DNA of 64,000 nucleotides, taken from contig JALRME010000012.1 of assembly GCA_026120035.1 (NCBI GenBank), forward strand, positions 1,054,001-1,118,000, in the 5' to 3' direction. This stretch comes from Coleophoma eucalyptorum (lineage: Eukaryota; Ascomycota; Leotiomycetes; Helotiales; Dermateaceae). Each line of letters begins with the position of its first letter. Positions within the stretch are counted from its first letter, which is position 1. The notes beneath the pieces are model-generated. The model was not told where the DNA came from. It worked only from the letters and a program-made list of their open reading frames with translations, and did no database searches. The translations under genes were made by a program, and so were the position numbers. Below are positions 24,411-35,336 of the stretch, one piece after another.

Positions 24411-24755
24411 TATGAACACTACCTGAACCTGATTTGACTTGAGAGTCACTCACTACGTTACCTAACGTAAACCAACAATTACTCTTTCGTTTACAAAAAA
24501 ATTCTTGTTGTAGCTCGAAAGCAATCCGCTTGCCTTGCGCCGAACCATCCTTGCTCTCATCAAGACAGCCCGCCATCAGCATGACACAGCCTCTCACCAT
24601 GTCGCTAGTCTCATTTGTGGTGATAAAATTCGAGCCACATATGCTACAAAACATACGCGTTGGCGGTCCCCCAGAATCAGTTCCCCGATCGACATAGCGC
24701 GTCAGCTTGTCTTCGCCTGACAGGAATTTAAGTTGCTAGAATTCTTTTAGCTAGT
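24394..24755 (-). pseudogene. 5'-truncated GFA-family (glutathione-dependent formaldehyde-activating / CENP-V) remnant
   Basis: On the minus strand the frame reads KFLSGEDKLTRYVDRG, then TDSGGPPTRMFCSICGSNF and later LMAGCLDES and QEFFCKRKSN. This is the C-terminal half of a GFA-domain protein, with the conserved F-C-x-x-C-G-S zinc-binding pair. The N-terminal Cys ligands (CxCxxC region) are absent: upstream is stop-rich sequence and then the opposite-strand remnant at 24788. The last residues before the stop at 24394 come from the adjoining repeat. I read it as a gene fragment left by rearrangement. An intact short gene is unlikely because half of the zinc site is missing. Confidence 0.5.
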
Positions 24756-24787
24756 TAAGCTAAGTTTTAGAGGGGATTGATGGCGCA

Positions 24788-25039
24788 ATGGCCGGAAAAT
24801 TCTCAGGCCTCAGTGAGAAAGAATCCATCAGGCTAGTGTCAACGAATATTGAGAAGATTCTCGGGCTTGAGAAGCAACTCAGAGGTGGATCTGAGCAAAG
24901 ATCGGGGCAAATATACAACGGTGATTTTGTTGTGTGGAGTGGAAATCCCCTCAAAGGCGAGGTTAGTGTAGTTGTGACTGTACAAGATAATGGCAAAGTG
25001 GGAGACTGCTGGCCATATAGTGAAGGTGCTGTACTATAA
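24788..25039 (+). pseudogene. C-terminal fragment of an amidohydrolase-like enzyme
   Basis: This 83-codon frame starts MAGKFSGLSEKESIRLVSTN and contains IEKILGLEKQL, then GDFVVWSGNPL. That order (helix, VTxNxAKxLGLE-like segment, GxDADLVVWxGxPL-like strand) is the C-terminal end of metal-dependent amidohydrolases of the imidazolonepropionase/CE9-like type. The metal-binding barrel is missing, and nothing before 24788 encodes it. It lies back to back with the GFA remnant. I consider it a broken gene piece; the family call is by pattern and moderate. Confidence 0.4.
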
Positions 25040-25521
25040 GATATAGAACTCGTGTCATAATACGGTTTTACAAGTAGGAAGGTAAATCATGGCGATAACA
25101 GTCCATTACCTGGAGCTAGAGCCTACCCTTTTTCATGAAACGAAAGCAAAGCGGGCCTAGAATATAAATTTTAACCACACCTCAAAATTCAAAGTTGGAA
25201 TACTCGGGAAAAATGAACTACGGAAAAAGATATGTTAGCTCATGCGTCGAGATTCTTAGAGAGAACCAGAAGTTTAAGAGAAGAGAGTGCACTATTAGAC
25301 GATTGGGATAGGTTTCAAGAAACCTGTGACGCTAAGAGGAAGCCAGGATCAGATGTTGCACCAAGGTTTACTAAGATAGGTCTCTTTTATTCCGCTTGTG
25401 AATACAGGAAAATTTGTACCCTCGGGAAATCCCGTTCAAGATTGCTGACATTTATTGACCGTAATTTTTCTCCTGGGCTTGTGTATCTGGCTCATGTTGT
25501 GACAAGCTTGGTTCGACATCC
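25040..25521. other. Spacer between gene fragments
   Basis: About 480 bp between the amidohydrolase and reductase remnants. A 114-codon frame (25232-25576) exists but shows no recognised domain and overlaps the reductase remnant in another frame. Confidence 0.4.
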
Positions 25522-26128
25522 TTGGCTCCCACGTCCGACATCGACATTGAGAACTTCGATAATACCATCGCTGTGAATATCAAAGGGACTATGCTCTGCG
25601 TCCGAGCCGTGACAAAAGCCATGAGTTCTCAAGAGCCTAAGAAGTACAGCGGCCGCCATGGCACTGAGCGTAGTCTCGGGAGAGGTTGCATCGTCAACTT
25701 AGGCTCCGCACTCTCATACGCAGCTGGGCCTGGTATGATGGCTTATGTGAGTTCTAAGCATGCAGTTATAGGCATAACCAAAGTAGCAGGTAGGTGCGCT
25801 CTGTTCTCTTCCCCGTTATGCTCCTTGCCTCGCAATCTCAACTAGATATTAACAATTTTCTTTCTCAAAAGCATTGGACAACAAAAAGCACCAAATTCGG
25901 GTCAACGCTCTGTGTCCCTCCTGGGTAGCCACGCCAATGCTAGAACGTAGCCTGAAGCGCTGGCCAGGTTTGCAGAAACTGATCGAGTCTGCGTCTCCAG
26001 CTGGACGTCCGGCAACTCCGGAAGAGGTGGCAAATGTGGCAGTCTTTTTGTGCAGCCCATCAGCGAGTTATATCAATGGGACGGGTCTCTTGATAGATGC
26101 TGGGATGTTGGTTACGGCGCAGGGTTAA
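25522..26128 (+). pseudogene. 5'-truncated short-chain dehydrogenase/reductase remnant
   Basis: Two exons, about 25522-25789 and 25872-26128, join in frame (KVA|ALDNKKHQ). Visible are NTIAVNIKGTMLCVRAV, CIVNLGSALSYAAG with the catalytic Ser, YVSSKHAVIG (YxxxK) and the C-terminal ASPAGRPATPEEVANVAVFL with INGTGLLIDAGM. This is a classical SDR from about helix 4 onward. The N-terminal TGxxxGxG cofactor motif and the NNAG motif are missing, and the frame has no ATG before 25590. The remaining part has no internal stop. It is therefore a recent truncation rather than a long-decayed gene. Confidence 0.7.
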
Positions 26129-27878
26129 GGATGTAATTTTCCTTCAGTTTCTGCCCGGCTGTGCCTTCTACAAACCTCACTAGTACAATCCTAACCGTGT
26201 AGGGCACGCACAAGTGGCCTCACTTTGTTTCTTTATACACATTCTCTTTGCAATATCTGTTAATGGCTCTCGTAATCGTGTTTAGATTGGATTTTGCGAC
26301 TCTACTCTGTATATCTTACAGTTATGACGCAAGAATATCAACACTTTTATCGAATTTTCGCGTGTTGCCTTTCAACTGTCTTAATATTGCCGCTTTAACT
26401 CTATATATGCTATTGCAACATCATCCAACTTGATAGCCTCTCATATACATTAAAAGGAGCCAGTTCTATATATGAGGCTAGGTAATAGCAGCCAAGCTGT
26501 ACAGTCCCAGATTTCCAAAGTCTTTAATATACCACATCAACTATTAGGACTAATATCCTCCGTGCTCCGTAAGACTAGAGGTATCAATAGTTAGTCAAAA
26601 TTAGACTAATAAGAAATTATCACGTCTTGAAATAGGAACTACTCATAAATGACATTCTTAGTGTCTGATTGGCAAAGGTAGGAGCCTGGAAACTCTTCAG
26701 CTCAACATGAGTAAGAAGTCTTACATAGTCTAGGTAACTAATAGTGATCAAGTAACTAAGGCGATTATAGAAGCATATGACTATTTCATACCAAACTTAA
26801 ATAAGAAATATATCCTAAAGTCAAGAACGAAAGCTTTCATCTACTTATGAGCTTCGTGCTCCTGTATACTAAATAAGTCTTAGGAATCTGCAGCAACATG
26901 TAAATATATGCTACAAGTGGTCGTTTTGGGACTATATATAGCTTATGCCATGACAAGCCCAGTGATACGTTGCAATAGCCTTTTGCGAGTGATATGGCTG
27001 TGTCTTTCTAAAGCTATATTATTGTATTTATAGGGTTTATAGGCTTGTAAATAACAAGGTTACACAAGTTCCTCACGTGTGCCTTCATCATGTGATCACA
27101 TAGAGTGGGATCAGGCTATACGCTTCCTCTCTTTACAATGCAGGCTTATAATACTTGATGCTCTATTCTATCCTCTAGAGTGTATAGAGTACGCTCTCAC
27201 AGGGAGCCATATATTTTTGAAGCTATGTTCTGCTGTCAATAGGAAACAATCTACACGCATGAATCAGACATCGGAATATGGTAGAGGTATAATTAAGGTC
27301 TGTCTGCAAAGATTACTCATCCTAACCGGCCATCTTACTTTATACTTCTTCAATATAATATCAGTAGTAGTAGTTATAGTAGTAGTAAAAAGCCAATTAA
27401 ACCTGCTCGAACTAGCAAATCCATAATGGTAATCTCACCCCCACCTTCAAGCCCAAACCGATGACCATCTTATCGCCTCGAAACTCGGCTGAGGCAGTAA
27501 ATCGGTGCGCAAGTTGCACCGTTTCACACCCCCATTCTATTAACAGCAATGTTAGCAACTTTGTCGCATTTTTCCCAGTTCCTGCTTGCCTAGAAAGTAA
27601 GGCACCAGATCCATTGGGGAATATGGGGACAGATCTGTGCACGAGAGTTTAATATAATCATTTGCAGAAGGCAATATTTTATGGGTTTATTCACCCCACC
27701 TATCTCTCCATTTTTTTTCTTGAAGTCTAATGCGAAAGTAATCATTTGAACAGCCGTATTCACCACCAATTTGAAGCATTCAATACTCCTTTGAGCCCAT
27801 AAGGGAAGCCTAATCCGCCACCCTTCGTTGATTCTTTACGATTCAAGCTAGTGATCAAAACTCGATTTCCAAACCCAG
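26129..27878. other. 1.75 kb AT-rich region without supported genes
   Basis: Very AT-rich, with TA-rich strings and stops in every frame. The longest frame (27079-27426) has no recognisable motif. It probably contains decayed repeat DNA; no ends could be placed. The last part before 27879 should include the promoter of the next gene. Confidence 0.45.
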
Positions 27879-28487
27879 ATGCCGAGCTTCATTACATTGG
27901 GTGGAGGAAACCCGGACTTTGGTACGAACCATGCGCTAGCTCTCCAGAGATACCTAGACTTTCACGGCGTCTCAGATGCAGAGCTGGTCAGCTCGAAATC
28001 ATTTCATGGTGCGCTTGAGCAAGTCCGAAGTGGAGAGGTTGACTACCTGATGGTAAACGCAGTCCACCCAGAAGCCAGCTCTATTATTGGAAAATACTTC
28101 AGAGAGGTCTTCGTCATTGATTCATTCATCATGCCTAGCCATCCGCTTTGTATTGCCACTCGTAAAGATCGCCAACCACCGAACAGTATTGCTGTTCTCC
28201 ACCCAGCCACCACCACTTATACAGATCTAAGTCGCTGGGAGAAGCACATACTGTGTTCGACAGGCAGCTTGCTCTCCGTCTGCGATGGTCTTCTTAAAGG
28301 AGAATACGACTCAGGGTTGATTTACAAAGAAGCAGCGGAGCGCTATGCTGAGATCCTAGATGTGGATGAAGATCTTGGCTCTCCAGATGATTGTTGGATT
28401 ATCATGGGTCGCGAAAGGGCATTTACGGGAACAGTTCTTGCATGGAAAGACGCTCCTGGTGCTAGGGCATTCACCAAGAAGGATTAG
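27879..28487 (+). CDS. Prephenate-dehydratase-like / BacA-like domain protein (type 2 periplasmic-binding fold)
   Basis: Intronless 202-aa protein. It starts MPSFITLGGGNPDFGTNHAL and has the TLGpxGTxSexAa-like opening of prephenate dehydratase domains. Then come ALEQVRSGEVDYLMVNAVHP (the EALEaVesGeaDyAVvPieN-like segment) and VFVIDSFIMPSHPLCIATR. The second lobe has IAVLHPATTTY, VCDGLLKGEYDSGLIYKEAA and DDCWIIMGRE. It lacks the ACT domain of biosynthetic prephenate dehydratase. Its length and order resemble stand-alone BacA (prephenate decarboxylase, about 200 aa). The TRDF-type catalytic motif of true prephenate dehydratases is not seen, so simple prephenate dehydratase activity is unlikely. 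No signal peptide, so cytosolic. Its neighbours are remnants and a GH74 gene. Function is inference; a decarboxylase or ligand-binding role is possible. Confidence 0.55.
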   Translation: MPSFITLGGGNPDFGTNHALALQRYLDFHGVSDAELVSSKSFHGALEQVRSGEVDYLMVNAVHPEASSIIGKYFREVFVIDSFIMPSHPLCIATRKDRQPPNSIAVLHPATTTYTDLSRWEKHILCSTGSLLSVCDGLLKGEYDSGLIYKEAAERYAEILDVDEDLGSPDDCWIIMGRERAFTGTVLAWKDAPGARAFTKKD

Positions 28488-30546
28488 CGTGAACGTAGTG
28501 GTCATTCAACCAACTAGAAAGGCCCCTGGATAACCCGTGATCAATATATAAAAGAGAAAAATCATTCGACAAGAACCTCAGCTGGCCTGGACGATCAATA
28601 TGGGTAGCAAGAGAAGGAAGAAAGGATACGGTTACTGACTAAGCTATTTGTTTAACTAATCTGACCTGGGCTGATGTAAATATCTTCAAGAACCTATCAC
28701 AATGTGGAATTCCGCACTTCTTTGCTATTTGATGCCTTGTGCAGCTTGCCTGATGGACCAACTTAGCCAATGTGAAGGTTGTTGGAAGCGCCACTTCTTG
28801 CTTCCCCCCCCCCCCCAACCAAATGAGAGAAGCCATAACCAAATTCTGTTATCACTCATGCTACTGATCATGCATCGAACAAGTATAAATATCAATTCAA
28901 CTTCTACTCTACCGATTGAGAGGCAGCTCCTTTTCAGTAAGTGGACTTCGAAACACTTACGTTATCATGGGGCAATGATTCTTATCGCCGATTACCGCTG
29001 GAGGAGTTCGGCTCCCAGATAAGTTCGCCCGAGAGGCTGCGGCTCCTTCTATTACATATCTTCTTGTGAGATATTTCATCTCTGGAAAAGATAGTCTCCC
29101 AGTGAATGTTATCGTCACGATTCCCAGACGGTTTGCCCACCTCTTGTCTGCCGTCAAAAATAGGTTTGAAATTGGTGGGGAAGCCATAGAAGCTGGCTCC
29201 CGGCTGTAGTAGGCTTATGGTATGGTGCAATTCTGGTTGCTCCATACCATATGCGTAATGCCGAGAAAATCCTGCCAGGCAAGTTAGAATGTGACTGCAG
29301 AAACTGTGCTGCACTCCTACAGGAATCTGCATTAACCTATCACTACTTACAGGGACCATTCGTGCTGTAATAAATCGATTTATATATCGAGCTCTAAGTA
29401 AAGGTGTACTCGTTTGGTTATAGGCGACAAATAAACATGTATATGATGTTTATACCTACCTGAAGTTTCGCATGGTAGAAGCCATCAAGATTGGAGAGGG
29501 TACCGTAAATCTCCAGGAAGACGATTTACCAGGCGTAGAGGGATAGGTATATGTGGAATGATATATGATATACAAATAAATACTTGCGATTGTACTTTGG
29601 CTGTATCCGCTTGGGCGTTGACTTGCGCTGTTGAACCAGTCTTGATTGATACTCGCGTTGTTCCAAGATCTGTCATTTAGCGTTACCATACGTCCTGGTT
29701 TCCACATGGCCTTCCATTTGTGTTTTATGGCAAGTCCAAATAATGATCGTTGGAATCTCCATAAACTGACACTGGGAAAGTTACAACTTCATGGCTTCGT
29801 ACTAAGTCAGTCAGAAATTGCCGTTCCGCAATGTAAGCTTGACCTTCGAGAATGGTGTTCGCAGGAAAGGGCCGAATGATATCATCACAGAGGATGCCAA
29901 CCTAAAATGAAGAATGATGCATTATTCGAAGCAGACGTTTGGTAAAGGCAAGTGAAGCGGTAAACTCCCCCGAGTCTTTCGCGACCGACGAGACTAGCCA
30001 AGCGAGGATCAAAACCCGTCGCCGGTCACACAACACGGCTAAATCGGAGCCAATTCGGATACTGGGCTCACAGAAGAAAAGGTCTCTATGATTAAGCGGA
30101 GGTGCCATTGGCAAACAAAGGTTAGTAGTAACAGTGAGGGGTTAGCAGTAGAGAACTGCAAACCAGGGGGACTCAAGCGAGCGAAGGAAAAATTAGTTCG
30201 GGCACAGCTGATTCACGTAGCCTCTCTATATCATCAAACCCCGCTTCTAGGCAAAGCAGCAGGTATCTTTGTGCCTAAACTCATTTATCCGCAATAGGAT
30301 ACAAGATATACTTCTAGCTCGTATACAAATTAAAAATTCTAACAAGGGAACCAAAATTACACCCATTTTCATCTAAGGCCGGAAAGACGGGCCATATCTC
30401 CTCCTTAGATCGCCTGGGGACTTTAATTAATCCGATTATCCGGCTAAATACACAATATAGAACAATCATGATTGCCCGTAAGTGATACTCTCCCCTTTGT
30501 ACCTTGTTTGGTTTCTGTCTCGATTTTAGGCAAGTAGACGGTGAAA
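28488..30546. other. 2.06 kb region with possible decayed coding remnants
   Basis: No intact gene. A C13 run lies near 28805-28817. On the minus strand, about 29900-29700 reads DDIIRPFPANTILEGQAYIA and continues for some 50 codons, after a plausible acceptor (CATTTTAG), before several stops; it looks like part of a former gene I cannot identify. The stretch next to 30547 is the GH74 promoter region. Confidence 0.35.
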
Positions 30547-33012
30547 ATGGTGGTTAGTGACGAGTTCGCGGCTCATAGGCTGTTCGCCTTTATCTTCCTT
30601 CTCAGTAGCCTCATCACTACTGGGTCGTCTGCGTACACAAATGGAACAAATGCTTATCCATATAGATTCAATTCAGTGGCGGTTACTGGTGGTGGATTTA
30701 TCACTGGTCTTTTCGGGCACCCGACAGAACCCAATCTACTATATGCAAGGACTGATATTGGGAGCTCCTATCGTTGGAGCCATGTTGACCAGCAGTGGAT
30801 TCCATTAACCGATTTCATCAGCGAATCAGATGTTAATTTGTTCGGCACAGAGAGTCTAGCTCTGGATGCTTCTAACCCAAACATGCTCTACCTCGCCCAA
30901 GGCCAGTACACAACATCCAACAACACAGCATTCTTTGTGTCAGATGATCAAGGACAGACATTCTCCATCTATCCTGCTCCATTCCTTATGGGATCCAATG
31001 AGCTTGGTCGAAATAATGGGGAACGGCTCGCAGTCAATCCTTTCAACTCCCATGAGCTCTATTTTGGTACCAGAACCGAGGGTCTCTGGAAAAGCACAGA
31101 TCAGGCAAAGACGTGGAAAAATGTCACTGACTTCCCCGATGCTTTTGCTAATGGCATTGGGATCGTTTTTGTAGTCTTCGACCCGAACCATAACGGAACT
31201 ATCTATGTTGGAGCTAACGTACCTAATGGTATTTACTACACTAAGGATGCCGGCGTCAGCTGGAACATTGTGCCTGGGCAACCGACGACTTGGACCGATG
31301 ATGTTCTTATTTTCGCGAACTCGACACCAACCTCAGCTCCGTTGAGTGATGGACCGCAACCTATGAAAGCCTCGCTGGCTTCGAATGGTGTTATGTACGT
31401 TACTTACGGAGATGGACCTGGCCCTTATGGTGTATCATATGGCATTGTACAGAAGTTTGATACCATAAACTTTACATGGACGGATATCACACCGGGATTA
31501 AATAACTCTTATCCTCCTCCGTACACACCACAAGCATTCCCACGCGGTGGTTACAACGGACTGAGTGTTGCACGGGATGACCCTAATACTCTTGTAGTTG
31601 TTTCGCTTGACCGTGATCCCGGGCCTGCTATCGATAGTATGTATTTTTCTCGGGACGGCGGAATTTCATGGAAAGATGTCTCACAACTTAGCTCGCCAGA
31701 GGTACCTGACGGTACATGGGGCCATCCAGTCAAAGAAGCTGCGCTCAAGAATGGTACCGCTGTACCATGGCTGAGCTTCAATAATGCTAAACAATGGGGT
31801 GGGTATGGCGCTCCCAGTCCCAATATCGGCCAAACCAAGTTCGGATGGTGGATGTCTGCGGTTCTCATTGACCCTCACAATTCGGAGCATATTATGTATG
31901 GCACCGGTGCAACAATTTGGTCGACAGATACCATTTCACGAGTTGACTCGGACTGGGCTCCAACTTGGTATGTACAAGCACAAGGGATTGAGATGACAGC
32001 TATTCTTGCTCTTATCAGTCCCACGGAAGGCGCAAACCTCCTTAGTGGTTTCGGCGACATTCATGGATTCCGACACGATGATCTATTCACTCCACAGCCT
32101 ATGCTTGGGGAGCCAACCTTCTCTAATCTAGACCAACTTGACTGGGCTGGCCAGCAACCCAATGTCATCGTCAAGGTCGGTTCTACCGGACGCCCATTCG
32201 TGGATGCATGTCCCATGGCAGCCATATCGACCGATGGTGGCCTTGGATGGAATAGGTTCCCTAATTGTGCGCCTATGACAAACAATAGCTTCCAAACTGG
32301 CGGATCCATCGCAGTTGATGCCTCGGGGAAGCACCTGATATGGACAAGCGGGGGACTTTTAACGTATCGCAATAACACAGGTCCTTATTACTCAGGCGAC
32401 TATGGCAAGAGCTGGGATGCGCCAACGGGACTTAACATTGGGACAGGGAACATCAGCTCAGACAAAGTACAACCCAAGACCTTCTACGCCTATGATTCTG
32501 GCATCTGGTATATCAGTGAGGATGGTGGTGTCACATACAATTCCAGCATCGCAGCCGATATTGGTTTACCCGACAATACGGGCGCAGTTCCCGTTGTCAG
32601 TTTCAAAGATGCTGGTGAGATATGGTTACCCCTCGGCGAAGATGGAGTATACCACAGTACGAACTTCGGGAGCACCTGGACGAAGATCGGCCCAGAAGGA
32701 TTATCCACAACTATGTTCTCCGTGGGCGCACCAGCGCCAGGCCGCAACAACCCGGCGTTATATTTGTGGGGAAATACAACTGCGGAAGCTGATGCCGTAA
32801 CAGGCCTTTTTCGCTCAGATGATGCCGGCAGTACTTGGGGGCGGGTCAATGACGAGGCGCATCAGTATGGTGGTCCAACAATTGTGCTGGGCGATCCTCG
32901 AGTTTACGGGCGCGTATACCAGGGATACTTTGGTCGTGGAATTATCTATGCCGACATTGACACAGAGAACAATGGAACTATCGCTGTGCGGCCGGGGACA
33001 TATGGGATATAG
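30547..33012 (+). CDS. GH74 xyloglucanase / oligoxyloglucan-specific glucanase, secreted
   Basis: Intronless, 821 aa from ATG 30547 (a GTG 6 nt earlier is not a eukaryotic start). The signal segment RLFAFIFLLSSLITTGSSA ends near residue 29. The enzyme is two seven-bladed beta-propellers that cleave the beta-1,4-glucan backbone of xyloglucan. Motifs: LLYARTDIGSSYRW with the catalytic base Asp (about residue 70), SGFGDIHGFRHDDL with the second catalytic Asp (about 503), and many Asp-box turns (SDDQGQTF, STDQAKTW, TKDAGVSW, SRDGGISW, SEDGGVTY, SDDAGSTW). It ends at the last blade (AVRPGTYGI) with no C-terminal CBM1, unlike many GH74 enzymes. It points to use of plant cell-wall hemicellulose. Whether it is endo or reducing-end exo cannot be decided here. 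Confidence 0.95.
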   Translation: MVVSDEFAAHRLFAFIFLLSSLITTGSSAYTNGTNAYPYRFNSVAVTGGGFITGLFGHPTEPNLLYARTDIGSSYRWSHVDQQWIPLTDFISESDVNLFGTESLALDASNPNMLYLAQGQYTTSNNTAFFVSDDQGQTFSIYPAPFLMGSNELGRNNGERLAVNPFNSHELYFGTRTEGLWKSTDQAKTWKNVTDFPDAFANGIGIVFVVFDPNHNGTIYVGANVPNGIYYTKDAGVSWNIVPGQPTTWTDDVLIFANSTPTSAPLSDGPQPMKASLASNGVMYVTYGDGPGPYGVSYGIVQKFDTINFTWTDITPGLNNSYPPPYTPQAFPRGGYNGLSVARDDPNTLVVVSLDRDPGPAIDSMYFSRDGGISWKDVSQLSSPEVPDGTWGHPVKEAALKNGTAVPWLSFNNAKQWGGYGAPSPNIGQTKFGWWMSAVLIDPHNSEHIMYGTGATIWSTDTISRVDSDWAPTWYVQAQGIEMTAILALISPTEGANLLSGFGDIHGFRHDDLFTPQPMLGEPTFSNLDQLDWAGQQPNVIVKVGSTGRPFVDACPMAAISTDGGLGWNRFPNCAPMTNNSFQTGGSIAVDASGKHLIWTSGGLLTYRNNTGPYYSGDYGKSWDAPTGLNIGTGNISSDKVQPKTFYAYDSGIWYISEDGGVTYNSSIAADIGLPDNTGAVPVVSFKDAGEIWLPLGEDGVYHSTNFGSTWTKIGPEGLSTTMFSVGAPAPGRNNPALYLWGNTTAEADAVTGLFRSDDAGSTWGRVNDEAHQYGGPTIVLGDPRVYGRVYQGYFGRGIIYADIDTENNGTIAVRPGTYGI

Positions 33013-33628
33013 AGGTGCTTCTTGCTAGAGAAACAGGACTGAATAGAGGCTGGGTACAAATACCAAGGTGATCTGCAGAGAAGTGGCCCTGCAGCTTGAG
33101 AATATCATCAGTCCTATAAAAGCTAGCACCAAATAAATAGCTCTAATTTCCCCTCATTTTGCCATAGGACAAGCTGATATTGACTTTGCGAGAAACAAAG
33201 TCTGGCCTATCGCCGATATTCAGCACTTCAGATGCGAAATACCATAACTACTGCATAAAAAAGACATACAAGTGGTTAAAATCGGTGCTTGGTTCGTTTT
33301 TATTCCAGTTAGGCTTCAGATATATCTCTATCACACTTTAAGGTCACAGCAAGTGCACTGTACTCCCTATAAGCGTCATAAATGGGCCTGGCACTGCTGG
33401 TTACCCTGTATTTTGTACATCCATCCGTACAGATGTGGCTGAAAACGCCGTTTTTTTATGCACAATGGAGGAAGGGCTTGGAAATTGTATCGTTCCTTGA
33501 CCATCTTGGGCTAGTTTTAGCCGATATTTTGCTATAATTTTAGTCCTAACCTGCTTTATTATAAGCTCGTTACTACATACAGACGTAATAATATTCAAAT
33601 TCTGTCATTTTAAGACGATCATATAAAT
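33013..33628. other. Convergent spacer between GH74 and the SDR pseudogene
   Basis: About 615 bp of AT-rich 3' flank. No coding sequence supported. Confidence 0.45.
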
Positions 33629-34440
33629 CTACCAGTTGCCTTTATGTTTCCAAGAGCTCACTCTACCGTCAACCAATAGATCTTGGCCAGTTATCCAGTT
33701 GCGGGTCGCGTGGTAGAGAAGCACTGGCTTTATCTCCTCTGGATTGCGCATCCGACTAAACATCGATTCTTCGTTGTATTGTTTTCGGAGATCCGGGGAG
33801 ACCTTTTCCGCCCGCAAAAACATATCCGTCTACATAGTGCCCGGGGAGAGGCGGTTGACTATGATTCGGTACTAAGTTAACTCCATAGCCATAGGCTTCA
33901 TATAGCCACATACAGCCACCTTGGATGTAGTATAGCAGGTGATCTGTTGCACATACATACTAATATGTGTCACAAAAAACCTGATAAAGATGATAGAACC
34001 CATTGGAGCTGACTCAGCAGGCTTCGACTTACCCAGCTTCTCCCATTTTCGAACCATGGCGATGGAACGGGCGTGGGCAACTCAAAACGAAATGCAACAA
34101 ACTGAGTTATAGGAAATAAGTTCATTTCAGTAAATTTTTACAGGTAACTCATGTTAATGTCAAATGTCTAGGATAGGCTCTAGTCGGATGTAGTGAGAAA
34201 AGACTCATCGGTGACCACACCAGCGGCACTGATGCTACAGTCAGGTGTCAGCTATATGTATCCTGGAAACCTGCGAACAATAATTCACTTGATATCCACA
34301 GTACCAAATACTCTCGGAGGTGGTTGATAGCTTGGTCTGATCGAATGCTCTGATCAGGCTTCAACCTAGTATTGTGCCTGTAGTTGTGATTCAATTGCTT
34401 CTTGACCTTTAGGGTTTACTCTGCCAACCCGATAGACGTC
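33629..34440 (-). pseudogene. Short-chain dehydrogenase pseudogene with multiple in-frame stops
   Basis: Read on the minus strand, SDR landmarks occur in order: GTVDI (near 34285), ISAAGVVTDESFLTTSD (NAAG-like), TFDINMS, VRKWEKLGKS, GSIIFI, CYTTSKVAVCGYMKPMAMEL (YxxxK), RIIVNRLSPGTM, RMRNPEEIKPVLLY and WITGQDLLVDGRVSSW. At least five stops break the frame, including TAG at 34182, 34170, 33874 and 33832 and a TGA near 34097. Most are what CAG-to-TAG or CGA-to-TGA change would give. Two apparent introns are still spliceable. The N-terminal cofactor motif was not found. The pattern fits RIP-type decay of a duplicated reductase. Confidence 0.8.
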
Positions 34441-35336
34441 CCTCATATCTTCTTATGTGCAAAGATTGAGCTTATATGACTCTTACAGAATAGAAAATCA
34501 AGGGGTCCAGATATGCCCACTATGTTCAAGGCTGAAGAGAAATATTAAATATTGTAGACACTAGTCGCACACCATTATATTTCGATTCAGACAAGTAGAT
34601 AAGATCAAAATCTAAACTCTAGGAACACGAGAATCTCTATCAGACTCCTTTTATGGCTCCCCCACTTCCAGTTGATTTGTCAAAAGTGACTAAAGTACAA
34701 ATTCAGGTCATTTCTTCACGCAAATTTCGGCTCTTTAGCATGGGTATGTTAAAGTATAATTCAAATGCGTACATAATCCCATCGTAGGCCAATACAAAGC
34801 CTCTAAGAGAAAATGATCTACCACGGGTTGTAATGGCCGTTTTGTTTCTTTTCGTATCTTGGAGGTGCCCCTCCTTCACTATGTCCTATTTTCTGCTATG
34901 TTCTCGGGAAGAGCGGGGAAATAGTGCATCTGCATGAGATTGAATTACCTGTTGAATGGGACTAAATTCCGGGGTAAGAGAGCGGGCATGAAATTTAACA
35001 TGTCACTCCACCTTAACCCAGAGCCATACATATGCGTAAGCGTGTCACAGCACACCCCTTAATATGCGGGTATTGCATATCTATCTCTATTGCTCGACTG
35101 CGGGGTCGGAAATGTTCAGCAAACAGTTGCCACAAGCTATCGGAATACTACAATTGGGTCAAATCGCTCTAAATGTGCGTTAGTTTCCAGATGGGCGTTA
35201 GTTCCGCAGATGTCTATCTGGAAGACATAAGAGACATAAACAATGTTAAAAATGAACGCATCATGACGCGGCAGATTTGCCAAGTGAACTCAAGTCTTGC
35301 TTGCATTAATTCTGCCCCGATATTTCAAGAGTCAAA
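34441..35336. other. 0.9 kb region upstream of the P450
   Basis: Contains the P450 promoter; no gene supported. An alternative upstream frame (35173-35406) overlaps the P450 start in another frame and has no features. Confidence 0.45.

Noticed and set aside
26129..27878. Gene in the 27079-27426 frame
   Set aside because: Composition follows the AT-rich background and no motif or splice signal supports it.
30480..30546. Possible upstream 5' exon (ATGATTGCCC with GTAAGT) for the GH74 gene
   Set aside because: Splicing to the following AG gives an immediate stop (GC AAG TAG), so the gene is best read as a single exon from 30547.
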